Assembly (NCBI GenBank): GCA_964023205.1
Contig: OZ026835.1
Span: 39,405,083-39,469,082 of the forward strand
Length of the DNA: 64,000 nt
Direction of reading: 5' to 3'
Source: Lutraria lutraria
Lineage: Eukaryota > Mollusca > Bivalvia > Venerida > Mactridae
The notes under the pieces are model-generated. The model made no database searches. It worked only from the letters and a program-made list of their open reading frames with translations, and had not been told where the DNA came from. The position numbers were made by a program, and so were the translations under genes. Positions 1 to 13,230 of this stretch are shown one piece after another. How positions within the stretch are numbered: position 1 is the stretch's first letter; each line of letters opens with the position of its first letter.

Positions 1-1570
1 TTATGTAATCTCACTACTCTCAGAGACATTACGGTGTTCCAGCGCTACTTTACTGAATGAAACTATTTCAACATGAGGTGAATTTCGTTACCTCAACAGT
101 TAATGATGAAACGGATGAAACCAACAGAATCCTGCACATATCTCCAACTTTTATCAAAACTGCAAAGTCGGCAATGCATACTTATACTATTTTTCAAAAC
201 GGATGTATGAGGCATCACGTAATTAGACAAAGTAGTGCTTCGCTCCTATAAATGAAGATTACATGACAATATTGGCCACTTTACACGCATGTTTGTTTGG
301 ATGAACTTTACAGTGCCAAACAGAAAGTGGTGAGGATGTGTGAAATTCGTGAACGTTTGCTAATCAGAACAAGAAAGATATCTTGATGATAATGTGTACA
401 GCTAATGAAAGCTGACAAACGTACATGTTGCATAACATACACTGTTGCACTTACGTATATGCATACAAAATGGTAACGTAAATGACACACAATATTTTTG
501 TATGTATTTACATCAGAATTGAAACTGTTCATACTTTAAAACCAGTAGACAAATTCTATTCTGAAATGAGACGCCATAGTACGGGTCACACAATGTATTC
601 AAGCTTTACAATAGCCTACCAACCTCACACACAAACCTACTACTAAATGCAGCTCTAAATGTACTTGACAAAATGGAATATGACGGTGTGAAATAATTAA
701 CTAACTGGGGATGACAATCATCTACGATTCATTTATCAGGGAATCATAAAAAATATCGACACATATAGACGTAATTTTAGCTTATCAAACGATTTTCAAT
801 TTATCTATTTTTCTGCACCCAATTGTGTAAACATTGATCAAATCTGAACAATTGGTTTAAAAGATGGGTTGAAATTCGAGTTAAAGTAAGGTAAAGCGAT
901 TGTATAAAACTTTAGTTTAATTTGATAAGAAATCATTTCCAGTAACATTTAATCTAAGTGTCTGGTATTGGTTAAGAAGCTGTCAAGATCCTTAGTTAGT
1001 TTATTTACTCGTCTGAATGTGTTGCTAAAGGTCACCCAACGTTTAGTACAACAAGAACAGCCATCTTATCTCTGGTTAACTGTTTAACCAAACCTCATAT
1101 TTAACAAATTGGCTATAAATAAAACCACTGTTTATAAAATAAGGTGCTGTTGTTTAACGGCCTATTTGACATCTATCGTTATTTCAGAGCCGCTCCAGAG
1201 AGAGAGAGGGGGAATAAGATACAGGCAAGCCGGGCTGTGATTTTTAGTGAAAGAAATATTTTTATGAAAAATAAGCTTAATGTCATGGTCTTACTTGTAG
1301 ACACAGAGATCACTTTTTTAATTAACCAATGCTCATTCACAACGTAACGAATAATTCTAAAGTGTATTCAGTTCCTATGATGATAATGATACATCATCAG
1401 AAAACTGATCTGTTCTGTTATTTGATCGAATTGTCATTAACAATTGATATCTCGTCTTTACATATTCTGAAACAAAATACATAGACTTCAGTCTCTAGCT
1501 ATTACTAGCATCATCCAATTGACAGCCTAGAACAAAAAAAACAAAGTGGATGTATGAATAAGATATAACT
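1..1570. other. Non-coding stretch, nothing recognised
   Basis: AT-rich sequence with only short chance ORFs. A stretch near 1,144-1,240 resembles one near 57,850-57,940 (both read 'ctgttgtt...ggcc.atttgaca'), so a dispersed repeat may be present. No splice-flanked exon, RNA gene or complete repeat boundary could be supported. Confidence 0.5.
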
Positions 1571-2092
1571 AGACCTGGATTAGTGGGTTATTTTAAGTAA
1601 CAGCATAAGTCGAGAAGGTCTTGTGTATTCTCTATAAACAACGGAGTCAAAATCTCTCAAGCGTACATTTTGCAGTGACTAGCGGCGATTCGGAGAATAT
1701 TTATTTAGTAAAAGTTGGCAATAAATTGTCTTAACGAATGTCAATCAGCCATAACAGACATGGCAAACAGCTACGATCATGATGAAACTCATTGGACATG
1801 CTTTGAACAAATTGGGTGCATTAGTATGAATAAGACATAAACTTAGCTCCGAGTCTAGACCTGGATTAGTGAGTTATTCTCAGTAACAGCATAAGTCGAG
1901 AAGGTATTGTGCATTCGCTTCAATACAGTTATAAACAACGGAGTCATAACGTCTCAAGCGTACATTTTGGAGTGACTAGCGGCGATCCGGAGAAAAGATG
2001 ACAATGTATTGTCTTAATGAATGTCAATTAGCCATAATAGACACGGCAAACAGCTACGATCAATATGAAACTTATTGACTAGGCTTTGAAGT
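1571..2092. repeat. Two-copy direct repeat, period about 286 bp
   Basis: The block starting 'gacctggattagtg' at about 1,571 recurs at about 1,857. It is followed in both copies by the same order of words: 'cagcataagtcgagaagg', 'aacaacggagtca', 'tcaagcgtacatttt', 'gtgactagcggcgat', 'ggcaaacagctacgatca'. The copies differ by substitutions and small indels, so the duplication is not recent. No coding content is seen. Confidence 0.8.
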
Positions 2093-2464
2093 TTATTAAT
2101 GTGCCAATAGGCCTACATTTCAATTATTATAATAAATATCATTTTAAAAACAATTGACAGAGTATGGATTATGCATCAACAATGTCGTTCGTTAGCATGA
2201 CTAATGCATGTCAGTTAGGTACGAACAAATATTGTCGTCTCTGACTTCTCCTACTAGTTTCTTAATGTCAAATGGATACTCTTCGGCAATACGGATGACG
2301 TTTCGAGAAGTAGATAAAAAGGGAAACATTACTTTAAGACACGTGTGTCTGGGTACGAGTTTCAATAAAACGTGACGTAACAGTTCCCGTCATATTTCTG
2401 ATTCTTTCTAAACACAAGCAATGTGTTCCTTGTCTCCGAATTTCAAATAATTTATAAGAAACCT

Positions 2465-2702
2465 GGCCCCGAGGTTATAAAACCTGAGATCGGTATCAAA
2501 GATCAAATATCATATCTTGCCTTTCAATGTTTATAAGTTGATTGCTATCAGATAATAATGATATGATACATTAGTCTGACAGCATAATTAATCTGAACAT
2601 ATACTTAAACAGTAATCAGCTCTATAGCATTATACTTTATATGGAATTGACAATTGAGCTCGGAGACTGTAACAGTTATCAAGTTTTATAATATCGGGGC
2701 TT
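2465..2702. mobile_element. MITE-like element with 'CCCCGAGGTTATAAAAC' ends
   Basis: The left end reads ggccccgaggttataaaac and the right end reads gttttataatatcggggctt, roughly its inverse complement, about 240 bp apart. Shared inner words include 'gagctcggagac'. Related copies sit next to the tail exons of all three PPY genes (13,272-13,517; 30,457-30,690; 53,490-53,733). No protein is encoded and no target-site duplication was confirmed. Confidence 0.6.
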
Positions 2703-3239
2703 GTTTCCTGAACGCCCACTCTTGGCAAAATTGCTTTTTTACGTTCAAGGGACCTAAAGACAGACGAGGAGTAAAATATAAACTAAACTCCTGCTTGAAC
2801 ATTTGGTAATCTTTTGTTGACGTTGCTGCTGAATTACGTAGGTGATGAAACAAATACAATTTAATGTATTATATCCATCATACTGTATAATGTATTTACC
2901 AATGTATCTGCTTTATGCTACTCAAAATGTTAATATCATAAAAACAGTACTGCCAGATTTTGAATATTTGTAAGAGTTAATCCCCCTTTAAAAAAAATAG
3001 AAACAACGGTAAACTATATCGTTCTGTATTAAATTAGATTAGTATTTTGTTTTTGCATCTTTTCATCGTTTCCATTAAAATGAATCTTTCTTTTTCTTTA
3101 ATCTCGATAGATTGACTACTTCCATAGACATCAATGCAAATTTAAAGGGACAATAACTCAAAAGAATGTCATGTTTTTTTTAAATAATCCTCTGTCGTAG
3201 AAACTTTATAAAGAAAATTATAAAGAAAACCAGAATATA

Positions 3240-3420
3240 TTGTCCGCTCCCATTTGATATACACATTTTGGGCATTGTGGGAAGAAAAACTTAATCATAC
3301 GAGACTGTCCGTTCCAATTTGATATACACATTGTGGACATTGTGGGAAGAAATCCTGAATCTTACGAGACTGTCCGCTCCCATTTGAAATACACATTGTG
3401 GACATTGTGGGAAGAAATCC
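3240..3420. repeat. 65-bp tandem repeat, three copies
   Basis: Copies begin near 3,241, 3,306 and 3,371 with 'tgtccgctcc' or 'tgtccgttcc', and share 'tacacattgtggacattgtgggaagaaa'-type sequence and 'tacgagac'. The third copy is cut off where the next MITE begins. Copies differ at several bases. Confidence 0.85.
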
Positions 3421-3748
3421 CCCATTAGCATTTTGGATGTTAAAATTAAAGTAGGTTTTATTTCACCTAGAAAGATGTCTTATTAGTGAATTTGACTTTA
3501 ACTTGCAATAAAAACATTCCGAAATTTTCTTTTTTTAATCACAAAGTACACATAGAAATATAGCACAATATTTTTTTCAATGATATTGCAAAAAAATAAG
3601 AAACAGCGTCTGACAACATTTCTATGAGATGTGATTAAAGAAAGACATTGTGTAAATAAGTTGTAGATCAAATAAAATACATTTCTTATATCTAACTGTC
3701 ATCACATCTATGGTTCTGTATTACTAAATTTAAAAAGCTAATGGGGCT
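3417..3748. mobile_element. MITE-like element with 'AAAGCCCCATTAGC' ends (TTAA type)
   Basis: The left end 'ccccattagcattttg' and the right end 'gctaatggggcttt' are inverted repeats about 330 bp apart. The interior is AT-rich and has no ORF. The same family recurs at 13,660-13,985 (opposite orientation) and 33,588-33,914, with remnants near 19,270-19,383 and 47,110-47,360. At 13.66 kb the ends are flanked by TTAA, which would fit a piggyBac-like mobiliser; that assignment is inference. Confidence 0.7.
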
Positions 3749-3749
3749 T

Positions 3750-5440
3750 TACGTCTACATTTTGGGGAGGTTTGAGCGTGATGGTTTTTTGGTGACTCAC
3801 TTGATAGTTATCGATAGAACATTCACTGTATTGATGAATACCTAACGCCAATGGGGATGCTACCTTCACTCGCGCAATTGACTGTAAATTTTAAATTTCG
3901 CTTTGATTGTATGGAACCAGGGGCATGTTTTCATCATACTGTATGCAGATTGAATTATTCCCTTCGTTCATTTATAATATCTGTAGTGCTATCTATGCAG
4001 TAATGTTTTAAATTGATCATTACCTCAGAGTACGTGTTGGTGCCACACATTTCTCGACTAAATCACTAGTTACCCTTCTAAATCTTTAACATTGCAGTCC
4101 TGAAGACTGCTAAATTATTTAATTTCAGGAATAATGAAATAAATCTATATAAACTGGTTCTATGGAAATTTATTTGAACTCCCTTTCAAATAATGGATTT
4201 ACTAGCAGTATATTCTGGTTTTTGTCTGGGACCCTCTTTTTGAAAACCCCGTCAGGATTAGGCCTAGATGCAACAATAATTGTAATCATTTTCAGAGATT
4301 TTTTAAGAACTAAGTATAAACGTTTTGTAAACATACAAGATCGCGATCTATGAATCTCATGAATGATATATAATTATTTGTACTTTATTATACTCGGATA
4401 CTTGCCCAAGCCCTAATGATGGTACCAAATATTTCTAGGCTATGAACTAGTGGTGAAAGTTATTGAAATATGTTTCTGTGTAGACAGGATGTTGTTAAGT
4501 TTGTACACAACGTTGATTGATTATCATGTCTGATATGGCGGAGAATTATTTATCTATATAGACTGAAAATTATATTCTTGCATATCATTGTGCACGCACC
4601 ACTTGGTGTGTATTGAGTGATATAGAATACTGTATGTGCCTTTATGTTTATGATATACGAAGGGAATGATTCGATATTCACACAGTGTGATCATAACAAG
4701 CCCCGGTTTCCGACAACCAAAGCGAAATTTAAAATGTAGGGGCGCGAGTAAAAGAAACATCCTAAGAGCGTAAAATATACATGATTACAGTAGATGTTCT
4801 GTCGACAACTGTCGTGTGAATCACACGTACTATGCACATACTTCATTGGTTCGTATCACTTTTCAACAACATTTCAGTGCATAGCATGCTAGTAAGCTGA
4901 ACTGGTTCTTTGAAATTCCTTCTTATGGAAAAGTGTGAAGTAATCGCCCAAACATGTGCTAAACATGATCTCTCCAAAATAGTTCAAGGTCAATGTTACT
5001 GAAGTGAACAACGTATAAGGGTTGGTTCACTAAGTGTCTTTTTTATTACAGTTGACGCATATTCGTAAACTAGTTGATAGAAAGAAGAAAGGCATTTGCA
5101 AGCAAACAGTATTGATATACAATAGTATAATGTAACAGAAAGTCAAACATTTGCTCTTCGTTGTTTTCTTGAATAAGATTTTAAGATGCCGTCGTTTTCT
5201 AAGGTAGTCTGTAATCCAAAAGCTAATATCTAGTATTGAAAATGTCATTTTATGACGCTATTATTTTACCATATTTATCGAAGAGCTGAAGCGTAGAATT
5301 ACAAAATTTGATTATGGTATTGTGAGTGGTGTTGCTCAATCGAATTACTTAAACAATTACATAATTATTTCAGATGATAAGTTTACGGTCATTTTCCGAC
5401 TTAACGTTTTGAAACAATGAAGAGAAGAGTTCCTAGAGCA
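3750..5440. other. Non-coding stretch, nothing recognised
   Basis: AT-rich unique-looking sequence. The short ORFs on both strands show no protein-like composition, recognisable motif or splice context. Confidence 0.5.
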
Positions 5441-5451
5441 AAAAGGTATTG

Positions 5452-5627
5452 AAATGCAACCTCTCCTAAGCAACATCCTCTGGGAGAAGTAAAATGATGC
5501 TGTTGTTGAGAGATTGTTGTTTTAGCGAGGTTAAATGGATAGTTAAATCGTACAATAGGAAAAATCAGGCTGTTGTTGAAGGGAGGCTGTTGCTCATGTG
5601 AGGGCACATTGGAGGGGTTGTACTGCA
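5452..5627. mobile_element. MITE-like element with 'CAACCTCTCC' ends
   Basis: The left end 'gcaacctctcctaagcaac' and the right end 'ggaggggttgtactgca' are inverted copies. Between them lie 'gctgttgttga' and 'gttgctcatgtg', the words that mark this family at 43,529-43,708, 53,149-53,279 and 61,433-61,550. No coding capacity. The chance ORF across it follows the repeat and is not counted as a gene. Confidence 0.65.
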
Positions 5628-6024
5628 TTATCACATTGCAGTGGTTATTGGTAATATATCTTAAAAGGGAATATGAAGCACTCATGTTGGATGGTTTATG
5701 TAGATTCAGTATCAAGCACCTGATTGCATAGTGATGGTGATTGTGCGAGATCCCATTTCACAGTAATAATATATTACTATTATCAATTTTTAATTAATGC
5801 AACATTGTCATGTTGTCAGTGACATTATTTTATCGTGTGTAATACGAGAGAACTTCGTGTTTTATCCGAGTAGTTTTTGTCAAATTATTCACACTACAAG
5901 CGTTAGTTACGCCTGCAAACTAAATCTTCCACTTGCTGAAAATATCCATCGACATTTTGTTGAAACACAATATCGCCTTCAATTTATTTTTGTTGGTTTA
6001 AAGGTATGACACAAATGTGTACAA

Positions 6025-6215
6025 TCAAACCTTTGGTAGTGGCCACCTTCGAATAAATGTCACACTGTGAATATAGGCAATTACTTAGAAAAACGTCAGA
6101 GGTTAACTATATATTATTGATCAAAACGACCCCCGAATAAAGATAATAAAAGTCGATAAAGGCCACATATCATGTATTTCCCAATGTCGGTCTTTGTTCA
6201 CGGGTCTGACTGTAC
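6025..6215. mobile_element. MITE-like element with 'CAGTCAAACCTGTG' ends
   Basis: The left end 'acaatcaaacctttgg' and the right end 'cacgggtctgactgta' are degenerate inverted repeats. They enclose words such as 'gaataaa' and 'aaaggccaca' that mark this very abundant family. Other copies or pieces lie at 9,729-9,875, 10,370-10,480, 19,151-19,290, 29,970-30,115, 33,366-33,545, 52,762-52,945, 58,444-58,612, 58,791-58,940 and 59,342-59,512. Confidence 0.65.
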
Positions 6216-6721
6216 ATTATGGCTGTGTTCAGTTTCATCAGATTCACAACAAATGTGCGAAAAGAGAATTATTTCTTTCTACAAAAAAATCATATTCTAA
6301 TTTTGTAATACGTCACAACTTGGATAAAAACACATTTTGCTTGATCAGTTCCACGAGTATTGAAATGGTTTCGCAATATGACATGTAATGAAACTTAAAA
6401 TTAGATAATGTTCCTTTCAGACAAACATGACGATGAATCGAAATTTGATAGGATTACAGGTTTTTTTCTAATCCAGCTTTTTTGTAATTGTCAAGTCAAT
6501 ACGAAAATAACTCTTGTATCAATAAGTGAAGGACGTTTATTTCTAGAGATTTTATTCAGCGTTTAATTTTAACTGGAATAGCGTAAGGACTATTTCAAAG
6601 ACTGTATTCCAAGTCAAGGGCCTTAACCTTGAATTCAGACTGGTTGTTGGAGGTGCTTCTTGAGATGAAATAATAAAAACGGTAAAGTGAATTTAAGATA
6701 TACATGTATTTGGGAAAGGCA

Positions 6722-6796
6722 TGCCCGATTAACTTAGTGGTAGGGCGTTGGTCTGCTGATCAAGAGGTTGAGAGTTCGAATACCGGGCGAGGCTAA
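6722..6796 (+). mobile_element. tRNA-like head of a SINE
   Basis: The sequence has a pol III A-box-like part ('ttagtggtagggcg') and a B-box-like part ('gagttcgaata'), and starts 'gcccg' and ends 'cgggcg' as paired acceptor-stem-like ends. The cloverleaf is imperfect, and related copies occur at about 23.5, 34.3 and 60.25 kb in the reverse orientation. A tRNA-derived SINE is therefore preferred over a working tRNA gene. Confidence 0.6.
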
Positions 6797-6799
6797 CTG

Positions 6800-7690
6800 A
6801 AGTTTGAATTGAGTTTGACTGAAGATATTACATCCTATGTTAAATTGTCACCAACCTCTGAATTATGTTGGGTAGATTACGAATAGGATGCGGTATGAAC
6901 TGGTAAATGCCTAAATGAACTCCAGCCAAGCTGGTTAGGCCAACTACCGGCTACAATATTACCAAATAATGTTGAAAATGACTTTAAATCCAATGAAATA
7001 AATAAGAAACCTACAAGTAAAAATTCGGAAAATGAAGTAAGATGTCAACAGCCGCCTGTCCAAGCCTATTGCGTATTTACCGAATCAACTACGGCTTTGA
7101 TTGTTGTCAATTTTGTCTGCTAAAGTTACAATGGCAATAATCTCGCCAGACACGCCAACATTCGATTAATTTGTTTCAGTCGATTTATTTAAATTCTTAC
7201 ATATCTATATAAAAAGGTAATCTTTTGCTCCATATTTCAATCCATTTACTTTCTAACAAAGATAAAACTGAAAGTTTAGATTAACAAACTCCCCAAAAAG
7301 TTGCGTATTGGCATGTTTAGAGGGCTTAAGCACCGTCGCTATCAAATTCAAAACTTCGCAGAAATGTTCGCCCGTGATATAAGCAGAAATGGATCTAGCC
7401 GTATCTAAAAGTAAATAAATTATTTAGAACCTTCGTATATTTACATAACTGTCGCTTATGCACCCATGGAACTAGACATCTGCTATGATTTCTGCAATAA
7501 ATCAGTTGTTTAAGTTAATAAAATGTCCTATACTATGATGAAGGAACGTAGTTCAGACATTTGAGTCAGACAGGTAGTAATTGGTTTGGAAGGAACACAC
7601 ATTTATCAAGAATGTGCAACGGTTAATCACAAACCTACACAGTTATATAACATATGGGGCATCCATTGACAAGCGGAAATGGTTTCTGAG
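6800..7690. other. Non-coding stretch following a SINE head
   Basis: The first about 150 bp probably continues the SINE body ('gctggttaggccaactaccgg'). The rest is AT-rich and shows nothing recognisable. Confidence 0.4.
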
Positions 7691-7693
7691 TAG

Positions 7694-7897
7694 TAATATT
7701 AGCCCCTATTCTCTGTGAGTTCGAATCCCACGTGGGACCGTATCTTACCAGTGAGGAAGATGTCTAACAAGCCAATAAAGGTTGGCTGTTTTACACTTGC
7801 GTGTATATGAGACCTTCCTCCATTGTTAACACTGGAAATGACACGGATCGCCGGGTTACAAATCCAACACATTAACCACTGGACCACATCCGCGATC
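7694..7897 (-). mobile_element. tRNA-derived SINE, minus strand
   Basis: Read on the minus strand, the start 'gcggatgtggtccagtggttaa' resembles a tRNA D-arm/A-box region and 'ggtcccacgtgggattcgaac' a B-box region. Related heads end the elements at about 24.05, 34.75 and 60.66 kb ('accactggaccacagccgcg' on the plus strand). The short minus-strand ORF that spans it is a by-product. Confidence 0.55.
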
Positions 7898-7899
7898 TA

Positions 7900-8690
7900 A
7901 TGATATTTTATAGATAAAGCGTATACATGTAATGCCATTATATTCAGTCGTAAGCTTCATTTCTTCTAATATATCATCACATTTTACATTTTATTCACAA
8001 ATTATCAAATATTACACTTGATTGTCATAAAACATTTATGCATTTTGTGTCATGTTTTCATATAATATTAGGTGACCGATTATACTTGCTGAGCAGTTTA
8101 CAAAATCAAGAATTATACAAACAAAAACTAGACTTGTGTTCGTGGAACTTACTAGTACCTTTGACCTTTTCAACATTATGAAATATTGAATACATGTGCA
8201 TCGTATAACAGAAATGAAATCTATACTACATTTTATCATGTTTGAACAAAACTGATGAAATACAATATATTTGCTTTGGGTAAACAGTTTCCCTGAATCC
8301 GTTGATCCGATATACAAGTAACTCATACATCAATACTGGAAATGTTGAGAAATGAAATGATAAAATTATTTCTCATCCCTTCATTGGCATCCAACATGAT
8401 TAGGACTATCTAGCTACATTACATGTGTGCATATAAATAAAGCTTGCACAAATTCTACACCGGGATGAAAGGAAAGCAAATGGATTCGAAAAACATAATT
8501 GAAATGGATGGCCAAGAATGTACCACCGACAGATAAGTTTTTTTCGCGAAAATATCCATACCTGCCACTCAGTGGTCTAATACATGATCAATTACTACAA
8601 GAGCAAGATGTCAAACAAACAAAAATACACAAATTGTAAAATACTAGGTGTACCACATAGGGCAAATGTTTGGCAAATAGTTACACGAAG
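7900..8690. other. Non-coding stretch, nothing recognised
   Basis: AT-rich, no supported gene, no clear repeat boundary. Confidence 0.45.
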
Positions 8691-11600
8691 TTTGCATTAC
8701 TTGAGCATCGCCTAATCTCGCACACTCCGACTGTTTGTTTCGCATGTGTTTTAGTGCTGTCATGTTTACAAGCCGGTACATTTGTATTAATTTGTTTTAG
8801 TTCAGTCATGTTAAGCCGGCAGGTATCAATGTGTTAAGTGCAGTCATGTTCATTAGCCGGTATTAAAGTGTTTTAATGCAGTAATGTGTTTTAGTGCAGT
8901 CATTATTCTGTCGTATGTTTTTCCTTTAAAATGATGTTTATTGACATTTGCTCGCTGCATCCATTTTGGTAGAAAACACAGAGAGACAAGAAGGTGTTTA
9001 CATTTATAGAACTACTTACGACATTTTGAACATTCAGCCATAAATCTCTTAAGTCTGTAACAATGGTGCCTGTATGCGAATAGCATAATATTTATTGGTC
9101 TTCTCCTTTGCTTTCAGTTGTTTTAAAATGCATAAAGTATTCAGGACTCATTTCGTCTCAGTCAAAAATCATTTTACGAAAATCTGTGAGAAGTAGTAGG
9201 AATATCCTTAAAATTGGAATATTGGTAAATGCAGTCCGAATTTTACGTATAAGTTGTTCCTGATAGATGAGGAAATGACGGCGATAAATGTAATCTGGGA
9301 AAAATGAAAGGCGTGTAAATAAATATTGGGAAAGCCAAAGATGTGGCCTTTATTGATAGTCCGAAGATTTATATTTCGTCTTAGTTAGCATTCATTCATC
9401 AGTCTGTTTTTTTAATTCCATGACCTTGTACGCTTCGATCGTCTATGAATGTCCATATAGTAGGTATATTGACTTTTTCCATACTAGATAATGCTTGTTT
9501 ATCTGGGCTAGGCTAGATTTACTCATAACTGGTGTTCAATGTTTTAACATTTGAGTATGAAGAACAGTCTAAAAGCTCGTATGTTTATTATTATCGAACA
9601 TGATATTTTCACTCGGACATTCCTTCTACAAAATTACGTCGTCAGGTACAAACAATAATATAGCTTAAATGATAAGTACAATTGTAAAGAATGCCATATA
9701 TCATAGTTATAATATTATACAGTCAGAAATGTGAGCAAAGGCCACCGTGGGTATACAAAAGATGGCCTTTATTCATAGTTTGTCTTTATTTGGAAGTCAA
9801 TTTGTGCTAAATAGTCGATGATAGTTTTTAAAAGAATGATCTTTATTCACAGGTGACCTTTGACACAGGTTTAGCGGTATAAAAACAAATGTTCAATAGG
9901 AGAAAATAGTGGCTACTAGACTGAAATAATTAGGATTAGATTGCTACTACAGAGAGAATTAGCGAGAAAACAAATAATCTAGTTTACAGCAACCATACAC
10001 GCAAGTACAATATCTTAGGACAAGTGTCCTCATTCAATGTATATTAATATAAACCACACTATATAATTATACATATACATCATTATGTCCACATTAGGGG
10101 CGTAACCAGCGATACGTGCTTACGCACATGCGTAACATCAATTAGAAAAGTGAAAATATAAATACTGCCAAGATTAGTATCGAAGTCAAAACCTAAAGGA
10201 TCAGACCTTTCCAGTACCAGGGATCATTCACCCGCACCACCACCAATGAATATGATATGGTAACGTTCTCAAAATTGACTACGCCCCTGTACTTCATGTT
10301 AATGCACATGAACGGAGGTTATATTTGTTTTTAAAGATTCATGTAGACTCCTTTGCAAAGTGAAGTACAGTCAAACCTGTGTTAGCGGCCAACTCCAAAA
10401 TAAGGGAATCATGTGAATAATTATAACTTTAACGAGGGTGGCATTTTTTCACAGATTTGAATGTATAGTCAGTACCCCGTTTACCGGTGTTATCCAAATA
10501 ACGGTGCATCTTATAATATCCTTAATATACACTCATTATGCACAACTTACCATTGTCAACAGAGTAAAACTTCATTTTGAGGATAAGTATGCATTAAAAT
10601 TTGTTTTGTATTAAAAAATACATGAAATACTAATGATTCAATAAAAATACTTAGCTTTCCTCTGAAAAAACAGATTTCTTTCACTGCCGTGTTGAAATTA
10701 TTGTTTGGAGTTTAACCCAGCGTAATAATATCACTGCTACATTATGACGCCATGTGACCTTCAGAGGTTTCTACTTGTGCATTGTTATTTAGATCATTCA
10801 AGCAAAAAAACATGGCGGCCGACTGCATTGTATTTATTGATTGTGGGCACTAGATTAGTATAGATTTTGAACATTTGACTGTTGGCATTTGTAAAACAGA
10901 TGTGCACAAATAAAAGACAATATTTGGTTCACGTCAGTGATCTTTTTTCTTTGTTCTATTTCCATTCTAAATTTAGCTACACCGTTATCTGGTACCACCT
11001 GCATACTTAGATTAAACGTTAGCCGTATACGACAGTCTGATTAAAGAAATTCAAAGAAACGAACACTCGGTAATATGTAGGTAGTTTAAAATAGAATTTG
11101 GTTAACTTTACATTAAACCAAAACAAAAAGTGACAATGACAGGACTGGTATAAATTTTGCTTTGTGTGGATTTTCATATCCATATTATATTACACCAAGC
11201 TTAATGGAAAACTAATTAAACCAAGAAGTAGGGTTTTATGTCAGCGCATCTTTTCTTCCTTGTCTGTACGTTTTAATTATCATAATTCATATCATTTAGT
11301 TTTAATCCTAAGTATTAAACTGTTGTTTATTTGAGTGATTTTACAAGAAATAGTTCTTGCAGTAGATCTGTGGAGAAATTAAAGCATTGAATAAATGTGC
11401 CTTGATGTTCACATTATTATCTTGCGTAAAAATAGTACACTATTTCATCTATGAATATTACCAGCAAAATATAGCATTCACCCCTTTACGGAGTGATTTA
11501 TTTTACCACAACGTGTCTGTTTTTAGATGTTGAGAATAGAATGAGATAAAACGGGAACCAAGACAATGTCACCTGAAATAAATACTAGATGTTAAACCTA

Positions 11601-12990
11601 CAACTTCACTTCACTTGATAAAAAAGCACTGTAATAAAAAAAAACATTGAAATTCGATACATAACACTGAAATAAAACAAAACAAAAACTAAATATCAAA
11701 ACACTTAAATAAATAAAACCGCTGAAATTATAAAACACTGATATGAAATTAAAACACTTAAATGATAAAAAATTAGAATTACAAAACATTGAAATAATAA
11801 AACATTGAAATTCGATTGTTTAGATTTTTTACGACTGTTTTGTATTTCTCGTTTACGATATTGCATAGCCATCTGATTTTTACTTACATGCACGTAATAT
11901 TTGAATTTGTATTTATGCCATTAAATCGAAAAAATGGAACTTTGTTCGTAGGCGGAAGGTTAATGGAATCTGTTCGGTATGCAGACTTTATGAAAACTGA
12001 GCGATTTTTGAAATACGGTAATAACTTTGTTCGTACCGAACAACAATAAAACGATCTTGACCATGGAGTTACCTCTATGAGTGCTTATATTTTACTGTAA
12101 GATTCCGAAGGACGTGAAAAATGAAATACAAATGTAATAATAAAGACTATCTTATTATGGTGCGTAATTCCTAATTCCTCATCCTATCGTTTGAAATAAA
12201 ACATTCGGTTTTTTATCATCCTTGAAGATTTTACGTAAAAGAACATTATATATAGCGCCTTTTGACTTGTTTGTGGGATAAATGTCGCATTAAAAGTTTC
12301 AAAGTTTATTCAGATTACATGTATAAAGTCATACATTCCATGAACATTTAGGGTGTAAGGATTTCCCCGAATATCATTACTTTTATAATAGTTACCATAA
12401 TTTATCTTACAGCATTTCTTTTAATGTAAGAGTTGTTGCTCATGTTAAAATCTTTAGATATTGCATAGTGTTCATTCGTCTTTAATCTTTGAAAATGGGT
12501 TACTTCAATAGTCTTTAATGGCTCTTACAAGCATGAACAAAATGTGTCTGCTCTATTTTGAGCCAATAATTTTGAGAGTTAAAACCTTGAAAATATTTTT
12601 TTTGTTATATAAACAACAAACTATTTTGAAGGTGTCATATCTTTATATCATTCTAAACTCTTACAGTGAATGAACGAGTACATTGTCCATATAACCATAG
12701 ATGTTCAATTGCATGTCAATATAGTACCTCTAAGGTATACTTAAAATGCGTCTACCTTGCCAACATTTTGCACTTCCTCGGTCAAAGGTAATAAACTTGA
12801 AATCGGCCAAATATGTCCACGCAAGTTATGACTAAACAATAATGAAATTAATCAAATGTATTTATTAGCATGATTTATCTGAATGCACGTGTGTATTGAA
12901 ACAGTGAACAGTGGAATCTCTACAACAGAAATACTTCAAAAAGCACACTTCTTTTTAAGCATGGTGGCTGATCGCTGTTTATATAACCTC
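8690..12990. repeat. 3' flank of PPY-A, duplicated as the 3' flank of PPY-C
   Basis: Non-coding sequence that is collinear, with gaps, with about 49,290-52,700. Matching landmarks are the 'cagagagacaaga' stretch (8,980 and 49,510), 'gcttgtttatctgggcta' (9,493 and 49,748), 'gtatacgacagt' (11,025 and 50,980), 'ctacaacttcacttcacttgat' (11,600 and 51,550), and 'gtttgaaataaaacattc' (12,190 and 51,680). It marks the downstream half of a segmental duplication. Within it, 11,600-11,815 is a run of short AT-rich 'aaaacactgaaat'-type repeats, and 9,729-9,875 and 10,370-10,480 are pieces of the 'CAGTCAAACCTGTG' MITE. Confidence 0.7.
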
Positions 12991-13069
12991 GGACTAGTAG
13001 AAAAATATGCTTTCGTTCATCTCAACACGTACATTCGATGAGCAAATAGATATTTTTTTACGATATTTA

Positions 13070-13230
13070 TTAATTTGAAGAATATAAAGGTGGATTTTCT
13101 GTCTGCATACCATCGTTATTCGGTGGATCGGGCTGGAGTGACACATTCTCATTGTAAGATGGTGGTGATACTGGCTGAATCCATCCGTATTTGTATCCAG
13201 CATAGTAAGGCTTTCTGTCTCCAAAAGGCC
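13070..13230 (-). CDS. PPY-A exon 5, PPxY tail and stop
   Basis: A 161-nt exon. The acceptor is taken at ...tatataaag| because this is the only AG conserved in all three paralogs that keeps phase 1. An in-frame TGA just upstream in this copy then lies in the intron. It encodes GDRKPYYAGY, then SPPSYNENVSL, then NPPLYSSN and TAA. An AATAAA overlaps the stop codon and could act as a poly(A) signal. Confidence 0.8.

Noticed and set aside
5401..5715. 104-residue ORF on the minus strand
   Set aside because: Most of it lies on a MITE of the CAACCTCTCC family. The Gln/His/Pro-rich product comes from the repeat.
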